DNA of 36,947 nucleotides from Anaerolineae bacterium (GTDB lineage: Bacteria; Chloroflexota; Anaerolineae; Anaerolineales; UBA11858). The notes under the pieces are model-generated. The model had not been told where the DNA came from, made no database searches, and was given only the letters and a program-made list of their open reading frames with translations. A program made the position numbers and the translations under genes. Position 1 is the stretch's first letter, and every line of letters begins with the position of its first letter. Of this stretch, positions 25,929 to 34,025 are shown piece after piece. The DNA lies in contig DUEG01000002.1 of the NCBI GenBank assembly GCA_011176615.1, positions 1 through 36,947 of the forward strand, in the 5' to 3' direction.

Positions 25929-27593
25929 TTATTCTTTTTCCTTGAATTCCTTTTCCCCCAAATAGCCAAGTTCGAAAAGGATTTCTAAGATTTTAGTTTC
26001 TGCGCCGGTTTTAATAATGACGGCAGTAGGACTTAGAGGGTCTCCAAGAAAACGAGCCGCACGAGAAGACCGCAGGGTATTAAGCAATTGAGGCGAAGAA
26101 AGGCGCAATATGGTTGGCTTTTGTATGCGAGCGGCAATACCTTGACCTTCCCAGTTTTTAATTGCTTTAATCACATTGGGCGGTAAGGTCTGGGCGTAGT
26201 GATGGAGTAAGCGCAATAGTTGTTCGGTTTTTAATCCTTGCTCTTGCGCTCTTTGTAGAGAATCGGGAGAGAAACGATAATGGTATTCTTCATTTTTTTC
26301 GCCTTCAAAGTCGCAAAATCGAGCAATTTGGTAACGAACTGTACGAGGTGCCAAGCGAGGAATCCCTATTTGTCCATCTGAGCGCATATGAATGGGACGG
26401 GTCTCTTTGGCTAATCCTTTCGGAGCATGACCATCGAGAAGGCTGGTTGCCCATGGCGAGAGTCGAAACGCAAAGATATTATCATTTATGATTGTTTCTC
26501 GTTTCTCGATGGAGTTCTGTTTGGTTGCAAGATCGAGGATTCCAAGCCAATGTAAGGGGCCGCGGACGATGTATTTAATCAATGCTCCTTCCACTTTAAG
26601 CCAATTTTGATACCCCTGTAAAAATTCGCCTGTCGCTCGATCACGGATGAACCATGAGTCATAATCCCCAGCAGTTCGTTGAAAATCCGGATGTAATTGT
26701 TCGATAGCAGCGATAAATCCGGTGAGGCTCCACCATTTGTTAGGCGGAATTTTCCTCAGGGCTGTTATCAAAAATTTACGTGTATCTAACGGATTATTTT
26801 GGGGCTCTCCCTCCACTTGAATTGTGGGCGTCATGCAAAGGTCATTGATTGTTGTGCTTTGGAGCCAAGTTTGTGAAATTTGTAAAAGCGCCTTGGCACG
26901 CGATGCGGCAAGAAACTCACGCGTCTTTTCTGGGTCTGGAAAGTCATCCGTTCCAAGAATGTTTGCACTCTTTAATAGGGCTTTTATGAAAGGCTGTGGA
27001 ATCGGAACATCGGGGCATGCAATCTTTTTGCGGAGGGCGGCAAGTATTGTGCAGGAATGATCTAAAATATAGTCATTTGCCAGAAATTGTCTGGCACGCT
27101 CAGGGGGTGTCGCGGGACGTCCTAGGGGAATGTTAGACAGCCCCGACTGTTGTAGATCAGGGGGTTGCGGGAGGATATCCAAGAGGTCATCCGGGATGTA
27201 AACAAATTCTTCAGGTCCGGCAGGGGTGTCGAAGAAAGCGCGGGCGATTAAAGCACGATACCAAAGTATCTCGGATATTGAAATCGGGTGATGATAGGGT
27301 TGTTCGCGGTCGCGGCGTGCGGGTCCTATTTCGCGCACCATGCCGTAACGGCGTGTGAACAAAGACCAATTCATACGTCCCCTGTGCTGTTGAATGGATT
27401 CTAGTGCTTTGCGGGCTTCGGCAGATAATTTATTAAGTGTCTCTATCACAAGTTCCGAAGAGCGCATTTGCTGTACCAGGTGTGACAGAGCAGTTTTCGC
27501 ATCACGGGCTTTTAAATCTATGTTCCATAAATCGGCAACGATGAGGAGGTATCCTAGGTCTTGGTTGCGAAGAGAAGTTTCAAGGTCTGGCAT
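25929..27593 (-). CDS. Helicase_C_3 / XPB-associated-domain protein without a helicase motor
   Basis: The product is 554 residues and soluble. The N-terminus ('LRNQDLGYLLIVADLWNIDLK' and then 'LNKLSAEARKALESIQQHRGRMNWSLFTRRYG') looks like the helical/winged-helix repeats of this family. The C-terminus ('RLSSPQLLNTLRSSRAARFLGDPLSPTAVIIKTGAETKILEILFELGYLGE') matches the pattern of the Helicase_C_3 domain found beside XPB-type helicases. No Walker A or B motif is seen, so it is not itself a helicase. The role is unknown; DNA repair or transcription coupling is a guess. No Shine-Dalgarno precedes the ATG. It converges with the methyltransferase gene across 61 bases. Confidence 0.55.
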   Translation of the reverse strand: MPDLETSLRNQDLGYLLIVADLWNIDLKARDAKTALSHLVQQMRSSELVIETLNKLSAEARKALESIQQHRGRMNWSLFTRRYGMVREIGPARRDREQPYHHPISISEILWYRALIARAFFDTPAGPEEFVYIPDDLLDILPQPPDLQQSGLSNIPLGRPATPPERARQFLANDYILDHSCTILAALRKKIACPDVPIPQPFIKALLKSANILGTDDFPDPEKTREFLAASRAKALLQISQTWLQSTTINDLCMTPTIQVEGEPQNNPLDTRKFLITALRKIPPNKWWSLTGFIAAIEQLHPDFQRTAGDYDSWFIRDRATGEFLQGYQNWLKVEGALIKYIVRGPLHWLGILDLATKQNSIEKRETIINDNIFAFRLSPWATSLLDGHAPKGLAKETRPIHMRSDGQIGIPRLAPRTVRYQIARFCDFEGEKNEEYHYRFSPDSLQRAQEQGLKTEQLLRLLHHYAQTLPPNVIKAIKNWEGQGIAARIQKPTILRLSSPQLLNTLRSSRAARFLGDPLSPTAVIIKTGAETKILEILFELGYLGEKEFKEKE

Positions 27594-27637
27594 AAAAGAT
27601 TAACATAAATTCAGGATGTTCTGTATTTAACTAAAAG

Positions 27638-27657
27638 TCGGATAAATTTGAATCCGA
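27638..27657 (-). terminator. Possible terminator after the lipid kinase gene
   Basis: TCGGAT (27638-27643) and ATCCGA (27652-27657) make a 6-bp stem eight bases past the stop. On the minus strand CTTTTAG follows, so the U run is short. Confidence 0.35.
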
Positions 27658-27664
27658 GGTATAT

Positions 27665-28582
27665 CTATCGCAAAGTAACCAACGCGGCGGGGGTAATGCC
27701 AATCTTCAAGTCTTTGACATTGGTACCAAAACCAGCGAAAATCTCGCCATCAGCATGAATGCGCAGCGAACGGTCTGCGTGTATTTCCATGTTTTTAAAG
27801 GTGCCCATCTTGACCGGGGCAAGTCTTTCATGTGTTCCTTTCAATACCTCAGGAAGGATACGGAACATCATTAAACGGGAGACTTTGCGAATGCTAACAT
27901 AATGAAAGATTCCATCATCGAGCAGAGCCTCTGGGGCGACAAAAAAGCCTCCGCCCTCGCGCGGGCCGTTGCAAAGTGTCAACATGAGCAAGTCGTCTTC
28001 CCATTGTTCGTTGTCAGACACAACTTTTATATGAGGCGCTTCATGATTGAGAAAAATAGTTTGAATTACAGCCGTAAGGTAAAGCATGAATCCGCGTACT
28101 AGTGGTAAGTTTCGCGTGCGTATGGTAACCGTCGCATCAAAACCGACACCAAGTGTGTTGTTCCAAAATTCTTTGCGACCGGATCCATCTTCGACCCATC
28201 CAGCATCAACGGCGTATGGGTTGCCCGTAAATACTTGTTGCAATGCTTCTGCGGGGTTTGCGGACATGCCGATATTATGTGCGAAATCATTTCCTGACCC
28301 AAGCGGTACAACCCCGAGTTTTGGTCTTTTTTCTTGAGGAACTTGCAGTAAGCCATTGATGACTTCATGGACTGTGCCATCCCCTCCAGCAGCAATGACG
28401 GTTTCATAGCCTTCCTCAGCGGCTTGTTTGGCAAGTTCTATAGCATGGGTGGGGTAAACGGTTCCACTCCAATCAGCGCCCCCGTATTGTTCTACGATCG
28501 GGCGTAAGTCAGAAGCAACTTGCCAGGCTTTACCCATATCAGCATTAGGATTGAGAATTAACTTAGTTGTATGTTTGCGCAT
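27665..28582 (-). CDS. Diacylglycerol kinase-family lipid kinase (DagK/YegS-like)
   Basis: This family phosphorylates diacylglycerol or related lipids at the membrane with ATP, recycling them into phospholipid synthesis. The 305 residues begin with 'TKLILNPNADMGKA' (the N-P-x-[AS]-G-like loop). The catalytic 'VIAAGGDGTVHEVINGLL' carries GGDGT at 66-70, and 'GVVPLGSGNDFAHNIGM' follows, all diagnostic of the DAGK catalytic domain. The C-terminal half is the beta-sandwich lipid-kinase fold with 'IHADGEIF'. AAAGG lies about eight bases before the ATG. The exact lipid substrate cannot be read from the sequence. It shares its strand with the DUF429 gene, 134 bases upstream. Confidence 0.9.
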   Translation of the reverse strand: MRKHTTKLILNPNADMGKAWQVASDLRPIVEQYGGADWSGTVYPTHAIELAKQAAEEGYETVIAAGGDGTVHEVINGLLQVPQEKRPKLGVVPLGSGNDFAHNIGMSANPAEALQQVFTGNPYAVDAGWVEDGSGRKEFWNNTLGVGFDATVTIRTRNLPLVRGFMLYLTAVIQTIFLNHEAPHIKVVSDNEQWEDDLLMLTLCNGPREGGGFFVAPEALLDDGIFHYVSIRKVSRLMMFRILPEVLKGTHERLAPVKMGTFKNMEIHADRSLRIHADGEIFAGFGTNVKDLKIGITPAALVTLR

Positions 28583-28716
28583 TGGTATACCTTTGTGGGT
28601 TTATAGGGGAATTTAATAGGTTAAAACAGTTGAGCCATTTATTTTTAATTATACTTCTTTTGGATTGTTTTGAGACCTGGAATTGCTTTATTGAAATTTT
28701 CTACAGATTGAGGTTT

Positions 28717-29484
28717 TTAATATTTTTCTTTGAGTTCACCGACTGGGACAACGATTTGTCCTTCCTCTGGATGCCCAAGTATAGTTATTTGATCAGGATG
28801 AAGTGCGGCTTGCCATGATGTGTAAGCGGCAACCAAAGCGTCGAGTTCATTAGGTGTATGCAATCCCTCGAGCGGGAGATTGCCTTGTAAAAGGCGAAAT
28901 TGCGTGATTTCTTCGAGTACTCGCATCGGATCACTGACCTCGATTTCATGGTTATAAAGAACCATTTGGCGCTGGAGACGACCTTCAAGGGTGTTCTTCC
29001 GAAATGGTAAACGCTCAAGCATTGCGGTATATGAAGCATGAGGGTATGTTTCAATAAGTTGTTTAGGCGTTTCATCTTGAGGAAAATTTTGGTAACCAAG
29101 GCTCTTTAGGCGACGGAAAATCTTAAACCCCATTTGCATCCATCTTGGGCAACTCATTTCACTTGATGATGTGCGCGGTGTGCGGATATTGCGCTGGTAA
29201 AGCAAGTATTCGACTACCCGAAAACCGAGCCATCTTCCTGGGCGAGGGTTAGGAGAAAGGGAGGCGCGAATATCTTCTCGCTTCATCAATCCCTGATTAG
29301 GGCGTTGTGGTGCGCAGATACTTACAAAAGCGGATTCCTGTCCTCCCACGAAAGCGGTGATTTCCTCAATTCCTCCCTCTCCTATGGCAAGAACATGTAA
29401 ATCCTTGTCAATAGCAATATAAGTATTAGGACGCTTTCCAGCAGTAGGGTCAATCCCAATAAAAGTCATGCGGTTGAATAACAT
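28717..29484 (-). CDS. DUF429 family protein (RNase H-like fold)
   Basis: The track's TTG start at 29508 is replaced by the ATG at 29484, which has AAGGG seven bases upstream; this gives 255 residues. 'FIGIDPTAGKRPNTYIAID' near the start is the first strand of a ribonuclease H/actin-like fold, with a conserved Asp. Other hallmarks of DUF429 are 'CAPQRPNQG', 'LIETYPHASYTAML' and 'NELDALVAAYTSW'. The biochemical role of the family is not established to my knowledge; a nuclease is often suggested from the fold. There is no membrane segment. Confidence 0.75.
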   Translation of the reverse strand: MLFNRMTFIGIDPTAGKRPNTYIAIDKDLHVLAIGEGGIEEITAFVGGQESAFVSICAPQRPNQGLMKREDIRASLSPNPRPGRWLGFRVVEYLLYQRNIRTPRTSSSEMSCPRWMQMGFKIFRRLKSLGYQNFPQDETPKQLIETYPHASYTAMLERLPFRKNTLEGRLQRQMVLYNHEIEVSDPMRVLEEITQFRLLQGNLPLEGLHTPNELDALVAAYTSWQAALHPDQITILGHPEEGQIVVPVGELKEKY

Positions 29485-29646
29485 AGTAGTACCCTTGCTT
29501 TCGTGCAACCCGATAGATAATTAGATATTATCAGTTTAGCGTAAAAAGATGAAGAATGCAATAGTCAGGCAAAGGATGTGTAGATGTTGAGAGTAAAAGA
29601 CAAAAAGAACGATTGATGTTTTAATACAGAAGGCGTTGAAATAAGT

Positions 29647-29664
29647 TTCCTGCCGGTGCAGGAA
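29647..29664. repeat. Compact hairpin (7-bp stem, 4-base loop)
   Basis: TTCCTGC (29647-29653) and GCAGGAA (29658-29664) pair perfectly around CGGT. No T run follows on either strand, so it is more likely an operator or RNA structure than a terminator. Confidence 0.5.
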
Positions 29665-29816
29665 GAGACGCAATCTGAAATCACGATGCGCACAATATAG
29701 TTATTTTGCCTAACAGGCATATCTTTTATCAATGAATTAAACGTTGTTTAAACGAGTTGTCTATACACTTCTCAACAGTCTCATCAGGACTAGTTCCTCA
29801 AACCTGGATTTTAAGG

Positions 29817-29822
29817 TATTAT
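29817..29822 (+). promoter_or_regulatory. Possible -10 element of the pit operon
   Basis: TATTAT, 29 bases before the transporter ATG. The -35 candidate (TTCCTC, 29794-29799) is weak. An AGG ribosome site follows it at eight bases from the ATG. Confidence 0.35.
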
Positions 29823-29851
29823 ATTCATCCACTTAGTGAACAGGTAATTAT

Positions 29852-30844
29852 ATGAGCCCCGCGATTTTATTATCAGTATTAATAACCCTGGCATTAATAT
29901 TTGATTTCCTAAACGGCTTTAATGATAGCGCTAATGTTGTGGCAACGATCATTTCGTCTAGAGCAATGACACCAAAAGCCGCATTGATGATTGCTGCTGT
30001 TTCGAATTTTGTTGGTCCCTTTGTATTTGGTGTAGCAGTGGCTGAAACGATCGGTAATGAGGTCGCTTCTCCGAATTCTATTTCCATCGCAATCACCCTA
30101 GCCGCCTTAATTGGCGCCAGTATCTGGAATCTGATCACTTGGTATTTTGGGATTCCTTCAAGTTCGTCACATGCTTTGATCGGTGCTTTGGTTGGTGCGG
30201 TTGCTGTTGGGTCTGGAATATCTGTGATACATCTAAAAGGTTTGGAAAAGGTCTTGATTGCTTTGTTCACTTCTCCGTTGATTGGGTTCATTGTTGGCGC
30301 GATCATCATGCGAATAACATTGCGGTTGGCTCAAGGTGCAACCCCAAGGATTAATTTGTTCTTTAAGTGGGCGCAGTTACCTACAGGCTTGCTGCTTGCC
30401 CTCAGCCATGGGACGAACGATGCCCAGAAGACTATGGGGATGATTACCTTAGGGCTTGTGGTACTGGGATATCAGGATCATTTTTTTGTTCCTTGGTGGG
30501 TAATCCTTGCTAGCGCAACAGCCATCGGGCTTGGTACTTTTGCTGGTGGATGGCGCATCATTCGGACACTTGGCGCAAAATTCTACCGCATTCGACCAAT
30601 CCATAGTTTTACATCCCAACTTACTTCTGGGTTGGTAATTACAATTGCATCCCTGTTTGGTGGCCCAGTTAGCACAACACAAGTCGTAAGTTCTTCAATC
30701 TTAGGCGTTGGAGCAGCCCAGCGCCGTTCGCAAGTGCGTTGGAGTGTAATGCGGGATATCTTGTTCGCTTGGCTTTTGACTATACCTGCTTCAGCGGGAT
30801 TGGGCGCGCTTTTTTATTTACTAATTAATTACTTACTTTCTTAG
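29852..30844 (+). CDS. Inorganic phosphate transporter, PiT family
   Basis: A 330-residue membrane protein with about ten hydrophobic helices. It carries both copies of the PiT signature: 'DFLNGFNDSANVVATII' at 18-34 and 'LSHGTNDAQKTMGMI' at 184-198. The motif 'GGPVSTTQVVSSSILGVGAAQ' near residue 270 is also typical. PiT proteins import phosphate, or metal phosphate, driven by protons or sodium. The next gene encodes a PhoU-like DUF47 protein 12 bases downstream, the usual operon partner thought to regulate the carrier. The start is supported by AGG eight bases upstream and by the signature position. No Pho box could be identified. Confidence 0.93.
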   Translation: MSPAILLSVLITLALIFDFLNGFNDSANVVATIISSRAMTPKAALMIAAVSNFVGPFVFGVAVAETIGNEVASPNSISIAITLAALIGASIWNLITWYFGIPSSSSHALIGALVGAVAVGSGISVIHLKGLEKVLIALFTSPLIGFIVGAIIMRITLRLAQGATPRINLFFKWAQLPTGLLLALSHGTNDAQKTMGMITLGLVVLGYQDHFFVPWWVILASATAIGLGTFAGGWRIIRTLGAKFYRIRPIHSFTSQLTSGLVITIASLFGGPVSTTQVVSSSILGVGAAQRRSQVRWSVMRDILFAWLLTIPASAGLGALFYLLINYLLS

Positions 30845-30856
30845 GAGATACGAATC

Positions 30857-31501
30857 ATGGGTATTGCTGGTCCATTTAAACGTGGTCGCAAGGAAGACCG
30901 ATTTGTTGAGTTGTTGATTCAACAAACTGAAATCACTCACTCGGGCATGGAATTACTTGAGAGTTGGTTGAAGGACCTCAACCGTGAAATTGAGGGAAAA
31001 TCTGTTAAGGAAATGAAGCGGATGGAAAGAGAAGCGGATGAGGTTCGCCGAATATTGATTGACGAATTAAACAATACCTTTGTTACACCCTTAGACCGTG
31101 AGGACATTTTTACCTTATCCCTTTATATTGATAATATTATTGATTATGCCTATACAACCGTTGAAGAAATGCATTTGTTGGAAATCGAACCCGATGAGCA
31201 TTTGTTAGGAATGGTGGCATTAATTACGGAAGGCACTGGAAGACTCTTGTTAGCAATAAAGCGACTGAGTGCAAATCCACACTTGACAGCTGAACATGCC
31301 AATAAAGCCAAGAAGAATCATACGGAGGTTGAACATATCTATAGGTTGGCAATCGGGGAGTTATTCAAGAAAGCGAAGGATTTCAAGCAATTGATGGTAA
31401 TGCTGCGTCGGAGGGAGGTTTATCGCCATGTGTCAAATATGGCTGACAGAATAGATGATGCTGCGGATGTGCTTGGGATGATTGTTATGAAGATTATCTA
31501 G
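30857..31501 (+). CDS. DUF47 (PhoU-like) phosphate transport regulator
   Basis: The product is 214 residues and almost all alpha-helical, with Glu/Asp-rich helices that resemble PhoU four-helix repeats. Typical stretches are 'MERMEREADEVRRILIDEL' style ('MKRMEREADEVRRILIDELNNTFVTPLDREDIFTLSLYIDNIIDYAYT') and the closing 'VSNMADRIDDAADVLGMIVMKII', both family hallmarks. DUF47 proteins are encoded with PiT carriers and are thought to control them, possibly through metal binding by the ExxxD motifs. A strong ribosome site (TTAGGAG) lies across the end of the transporter gene, so the two are one operon. Confidence 0.92.
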   Translation: MGIAGPFKRGRKEDRFVELLIQQTEITHSGMELLESWLKDLNREIEGKSVKEMKRMEREADEVRRILIDELNNTFVTPLDREDIFTLSLYIDNIIDYAYTTVEEMHLLEIEPDEHLLGMVALITEGTGRLLLAIKRLSANPHLTAEHANKAKKNHTEVEHIYRLAIGELFKKAKDFKQLMVMLRRREVYRHVSNMADRIDDAADVLGMIVMKII

Positions 31502-31553
31502 GTCTTCTGTGTGGTGATCCATTTGATACTGAATAGCGTTTTAATCGCTGCTG

Positions 31554-32849
31554 TTATTTCGCCTGGATTAGTTTTACTGCTTTTCTAGCGATCTCAACGG
31601 CAAAATTTGTTCCTCTATCCCACGGGTAAACCTGGCTCATACTCGCGAAATAAAGCCCGTCAAGCGGGGTTTGGATAGGGGGAATTATTTTTGATTGGTT
31701 GAGGAGTGGCACTGGTTGCGCGTATTTTGCGCGATGGAGCCAAACTTTGCGAATCCAGTTTCGCTCGAATTTTGGATTGATACGTTTTAGGGCGGGAAGG
31801 AAACGTTCTAACAATTCATCCTTTGATAATTGGAAGTATTCATGATCGGGTTCCAGGTAATCTCCGCAATAGATGATATGGTCGCCACCAAAGTAATCCG
31901 GAGAAAGATAGTTTGTGTGCTCCACAAGTGCCAAGAATGGGAACCCTGCTTGTTTTGGTAGATTGAACCAATAATATCCCTTTTCTGAAAGTTGGTGTTT
32001 AATCGCAAGGGTCATTGCCACAGCCCCCATGCTTGTCAAAGATAACAAACCTTGAAGATATTCGTTAGGGAGTTGGGGTGTGATCTTGGCAAAGATGGCG
32101 GGTGAGGTTGTGACAAGAACCCTATCATAATTATGAGCACCCTGCTGGGTACGAAGGCTAAAGCCGCCTTTTGGATTGATCGTAATTCTTTCGACGGTGC
32201 TATTTAATTTGATTTCCACACCTAAGGAACGTAAGTGGTTAGCCATGTCATTGTTGAATGCCTGGAATCCACCCTTATAAGTACCCAAGCGGTTTGTGCG
32301 AGCATGAAATCGCGCCCACATCCAAGCCATATTGACTTGCTCCGCATATTTCTCGCCGAATTTCCCGTCTATCATTGGTTTCCACATGGTCTCGTATACC
32401 TGATTCCCAGCCCATTTCCGCATCCAGGTTTCCGCTGTTGATTTCTCTAGCGGCTCCCAATGATTGGTAAGGCGTAGATACAAGACAGCCAAACCAAAAC
32501 GAATTTTGTTAATTCCCCACCCTAAGCCAGGAAAAAGTAGAGCGGATGAGACCGAGTCAAGGGGATACCATTTTTCTTTGTAATACATTACTGTATAAGG
32601 GCGGGGAAAGAGCACCCGATCTGACCACCCCAGTTCTTCTATCAAACCAAGAATGTGCCTATCGGAGGCAAACCAGTGATGGTAATATTTTTCTACAGAC
32701 CAGTCCCATTGAGGATCTTTAAATCCAGAAGATAGTCCCCCAACTTGATCGCTTGCCTCGTATATAGTGACATTGTTTCCCTGTTTAACAAGGTCTAATG
32801 CTGCTGTCAATCCTGCCATTCCTGCGCCGATAATTCCTATGCTTTTCAT
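31554..32849 (-). CDS. FAD-dependent amine-oxidase-family oxidoreductase
   Basis: The product is 431 residues. It opens with a Rossmann dinucleotide-binding motif 'IGIIGAGMAGLTAALDL' (GAGMAG at 8-13), an acidic end of strand 2 ('IYEASDQVGGLSSGF') and the GG motif, as in protoporphyrinogen oxidase, phytoene desaturase and monoamine oxidase. The C-terminus 'GLYFASMSQVYPWDRGTNFAVEIARKAVKLI' is the second FAD contact. The family is sure, the substrate is not. The start codon overlaps the stop of the UPF0104 gene (TAATG) with GAGGAG five bases upstream, so the two are translationally coupled. A role in polyprenyl, lipid or cell-surface sugar chemistry would fit the membrane partner but is a guess. 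Confidence 0.8.
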   Translation of the reverse strand: MKSIGIIGAGMAGLTAALDLVKQGNNVTIYEASDQVGGLSSGFKDPQWDWSVEKYYHHWFASDRHILGLIEELGWSDRVLFPRPYTVMYYKEKWYPLDSVSSALLFPGLGWGINKIRFGLAVLYLRLTNHWEPLEKSTAETWMRKWAGNQVYETMWKPMIDGKFGEKYAEQVNMAWMWARFHARTNRLGTYKGGFQAFNNDMANHLRSLGVEIKLNSTVERITINPKGGFSLRTQQGAHNYDRVLVTTSPAIFAKITPQLPNEYLQGLLSLTSMGAVAMTLAIKHQLSEKGYYWFNLPKQAGFPFLALVEHTNYLSPDYFGGDHIIYCGDYLEPDHEYFQLSKDELLERFLPALKRINPKFERNWIRKVWLHRAKYAQPVPLLNQSKIIPPIQTPLDGLYFASMSQVYPWDRGTNFAVEIARKAVKLIQAK

Positions 32850-33901
32850 TATTGCTCCTCAGAAGGTGTGATGTCCGGGTTCGAAACCATTAGAGTTGCT
32901 TTTTCACCGGTCCAACGGATTCCCTCTCTCGCAAAGTAGTAAGCGCCTAACGCTGTAATTGGCACCCATAATGCTACATGCAAAACTAGCGTATACCCCG
33001 CGGCAAGCGCTCCTTTCACGCCATACGCTTTGAGTACCGCAATCCCAGGCGCATCGAACGTGCCTACGTAACCAGGCGCTGATGGAATTGTTGTGGCAAG
33101 ATTTACAATCCCATTCATCAGCATTAAGGCAAAGAAACTAACCTGGAAGTTAAAGGCATGCATTACGAACCAGTATTTTCCTGTTTCAAGTAACCAGATC
33201 ACAACGGAAGTTAAAAATACCATAATCGCTTCTCGAGGCGAGCGTAAGGATTCTAATCCAGTCATAAATCGCAGGATAATATCCATTGATCGATCTTGAA
33301 AGCGTTTGGGGACGAGGCGATGCACTAATTGTGTGATTAGATGTTCCGCTTTCTGGGGAAACATTGCGGCAAGTAGGAAAGCAATCAAAACGCCAATAAA
33401 GGCAGCGGCACCCCATAAGGCTAGGGTCTGAATATTTCCTACAAAGCCGGAATCCGAAGTCAATCGGGCGAGTTCTGGCAAGTTGAGGAATACAAAAGCG
33501 AGCATTACAACGCCATCGAAAACGCGTTCGACGATGATAGTTGCTAGGGATGAGGAAATAGGCACGTCTTCGCGTTTCTTGAGCACCACCGCCCGCAACA
33601 ATTCACCTGCTCGTGCAGGATAGATGTTATTACCCATATATCCAATTGCGACGATAGGGAACATCGTACGTGTAGGAATAACCTTGATGGGACGGAGCAG
33701 ATAATGCCATCGCCATGAACGAGCCCATACACCAATAAAATACACGGTTACACCGGGAATAAGCCAAATATAATCAGCATCCTTAAGAACAGACCAAATA
33801 TCCTCAATGTGCAAGCCTTTGAGGGCAAAGTACAGGAAGATGACGCTGATGGCTACACCAGCCCAGAATTGCCAACGTTTCATAGATGTCAATTCTACCA
33901 T
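32849..33901 (-). CDS. UPF0104 / lysylphosphatidylglycerol synthase TM-region-like membrane protein
   Basis: The product is 350 residues with about eight hydrophobic helices, beginning 'FWAGVAISVIFLYFALKGLHIEDIW'. The central 'GYMGNNIYPARAGELLRAVVLKKREDVPISSSLATIIVERVFDGVVML' is the conserved core of the LPG_synthase_TM (UPF0104) family, and 'PSAPGYVGTFDAPGIAVLKAYGV' is its second hallmark. The soluble lysyl-transferase domain of MprF is absent, so it is the stand-alone membrane type, often suggested to move lipids across the membrane. It is the first gene of a two-gene unit with the FAD enzyme. A start at Met7 (33883) is possible. Confidence 0.85.
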   Translation of the reverse strand: MVELTSMKRWQFWAGVAISVIFLYFALKGLHIEDIWSVLKDADYIWLIPGVTVYFIGVWARSWRWHYLLRPIKVIPTRTMFPIVAIGYMGNNIYPARAGELLRAVVLKKREDVPISSSLATIIVERVFDGVVMLAFVFLNLPELARLTSDSGFVGNIQTLALWGAAAFIGVLIAFLLAAMFPQKAEHLITQLVHRLVPKRFQDRSMDIILRFMTGLESLRSPREAIMVFLTSVVIWLLETGKYWFVMHAFNFQVSFFALMLMNGIVNLATTIPSAPGYVGTFDAPGIAVLKAYGVKGALAAGYTLVLHVALWVPITALGAYYFAREGIRWTGEKATLMVSNPDITPSEEQ

Positions 33902-34012
33902 TTATCTCTATTAATTTATCCTTCTCATTCTATATAACTATGGGTAAAAGCCCTTTTTATAGGTTCTGGAAACAACTTACTTTGCTGTCGAATACGAGGG
34001 TACATGAAAGTG

Positions 34013-34018
34013 TATAAT
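34013..34018 (+). promoter_or_regulatory. -10 element of the PD40 gene, predicted leaderless
   Basis: A consensus TATAAT seven bases before the ATG at 34026, with no Shine-Dalgarno between them. The -35 is weak. Confidence 0.55.
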
Positions 34019-34025
34019 ACGGTTT

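Larger units (their letters stand above)
29509..29851. other. Intergenic region between the DUF429 gene and the phosphate transporter
   Basis: About 340 A/T-rich bases between divergent genes. It contains a perfect 7-bp hairpin (29647-29664), a 5-bp TGCCT/AGGCA hairpin near 29708 and a possible -10 for the transporter. No ORF or RNA gene was recognised. Confidence 0.45.
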
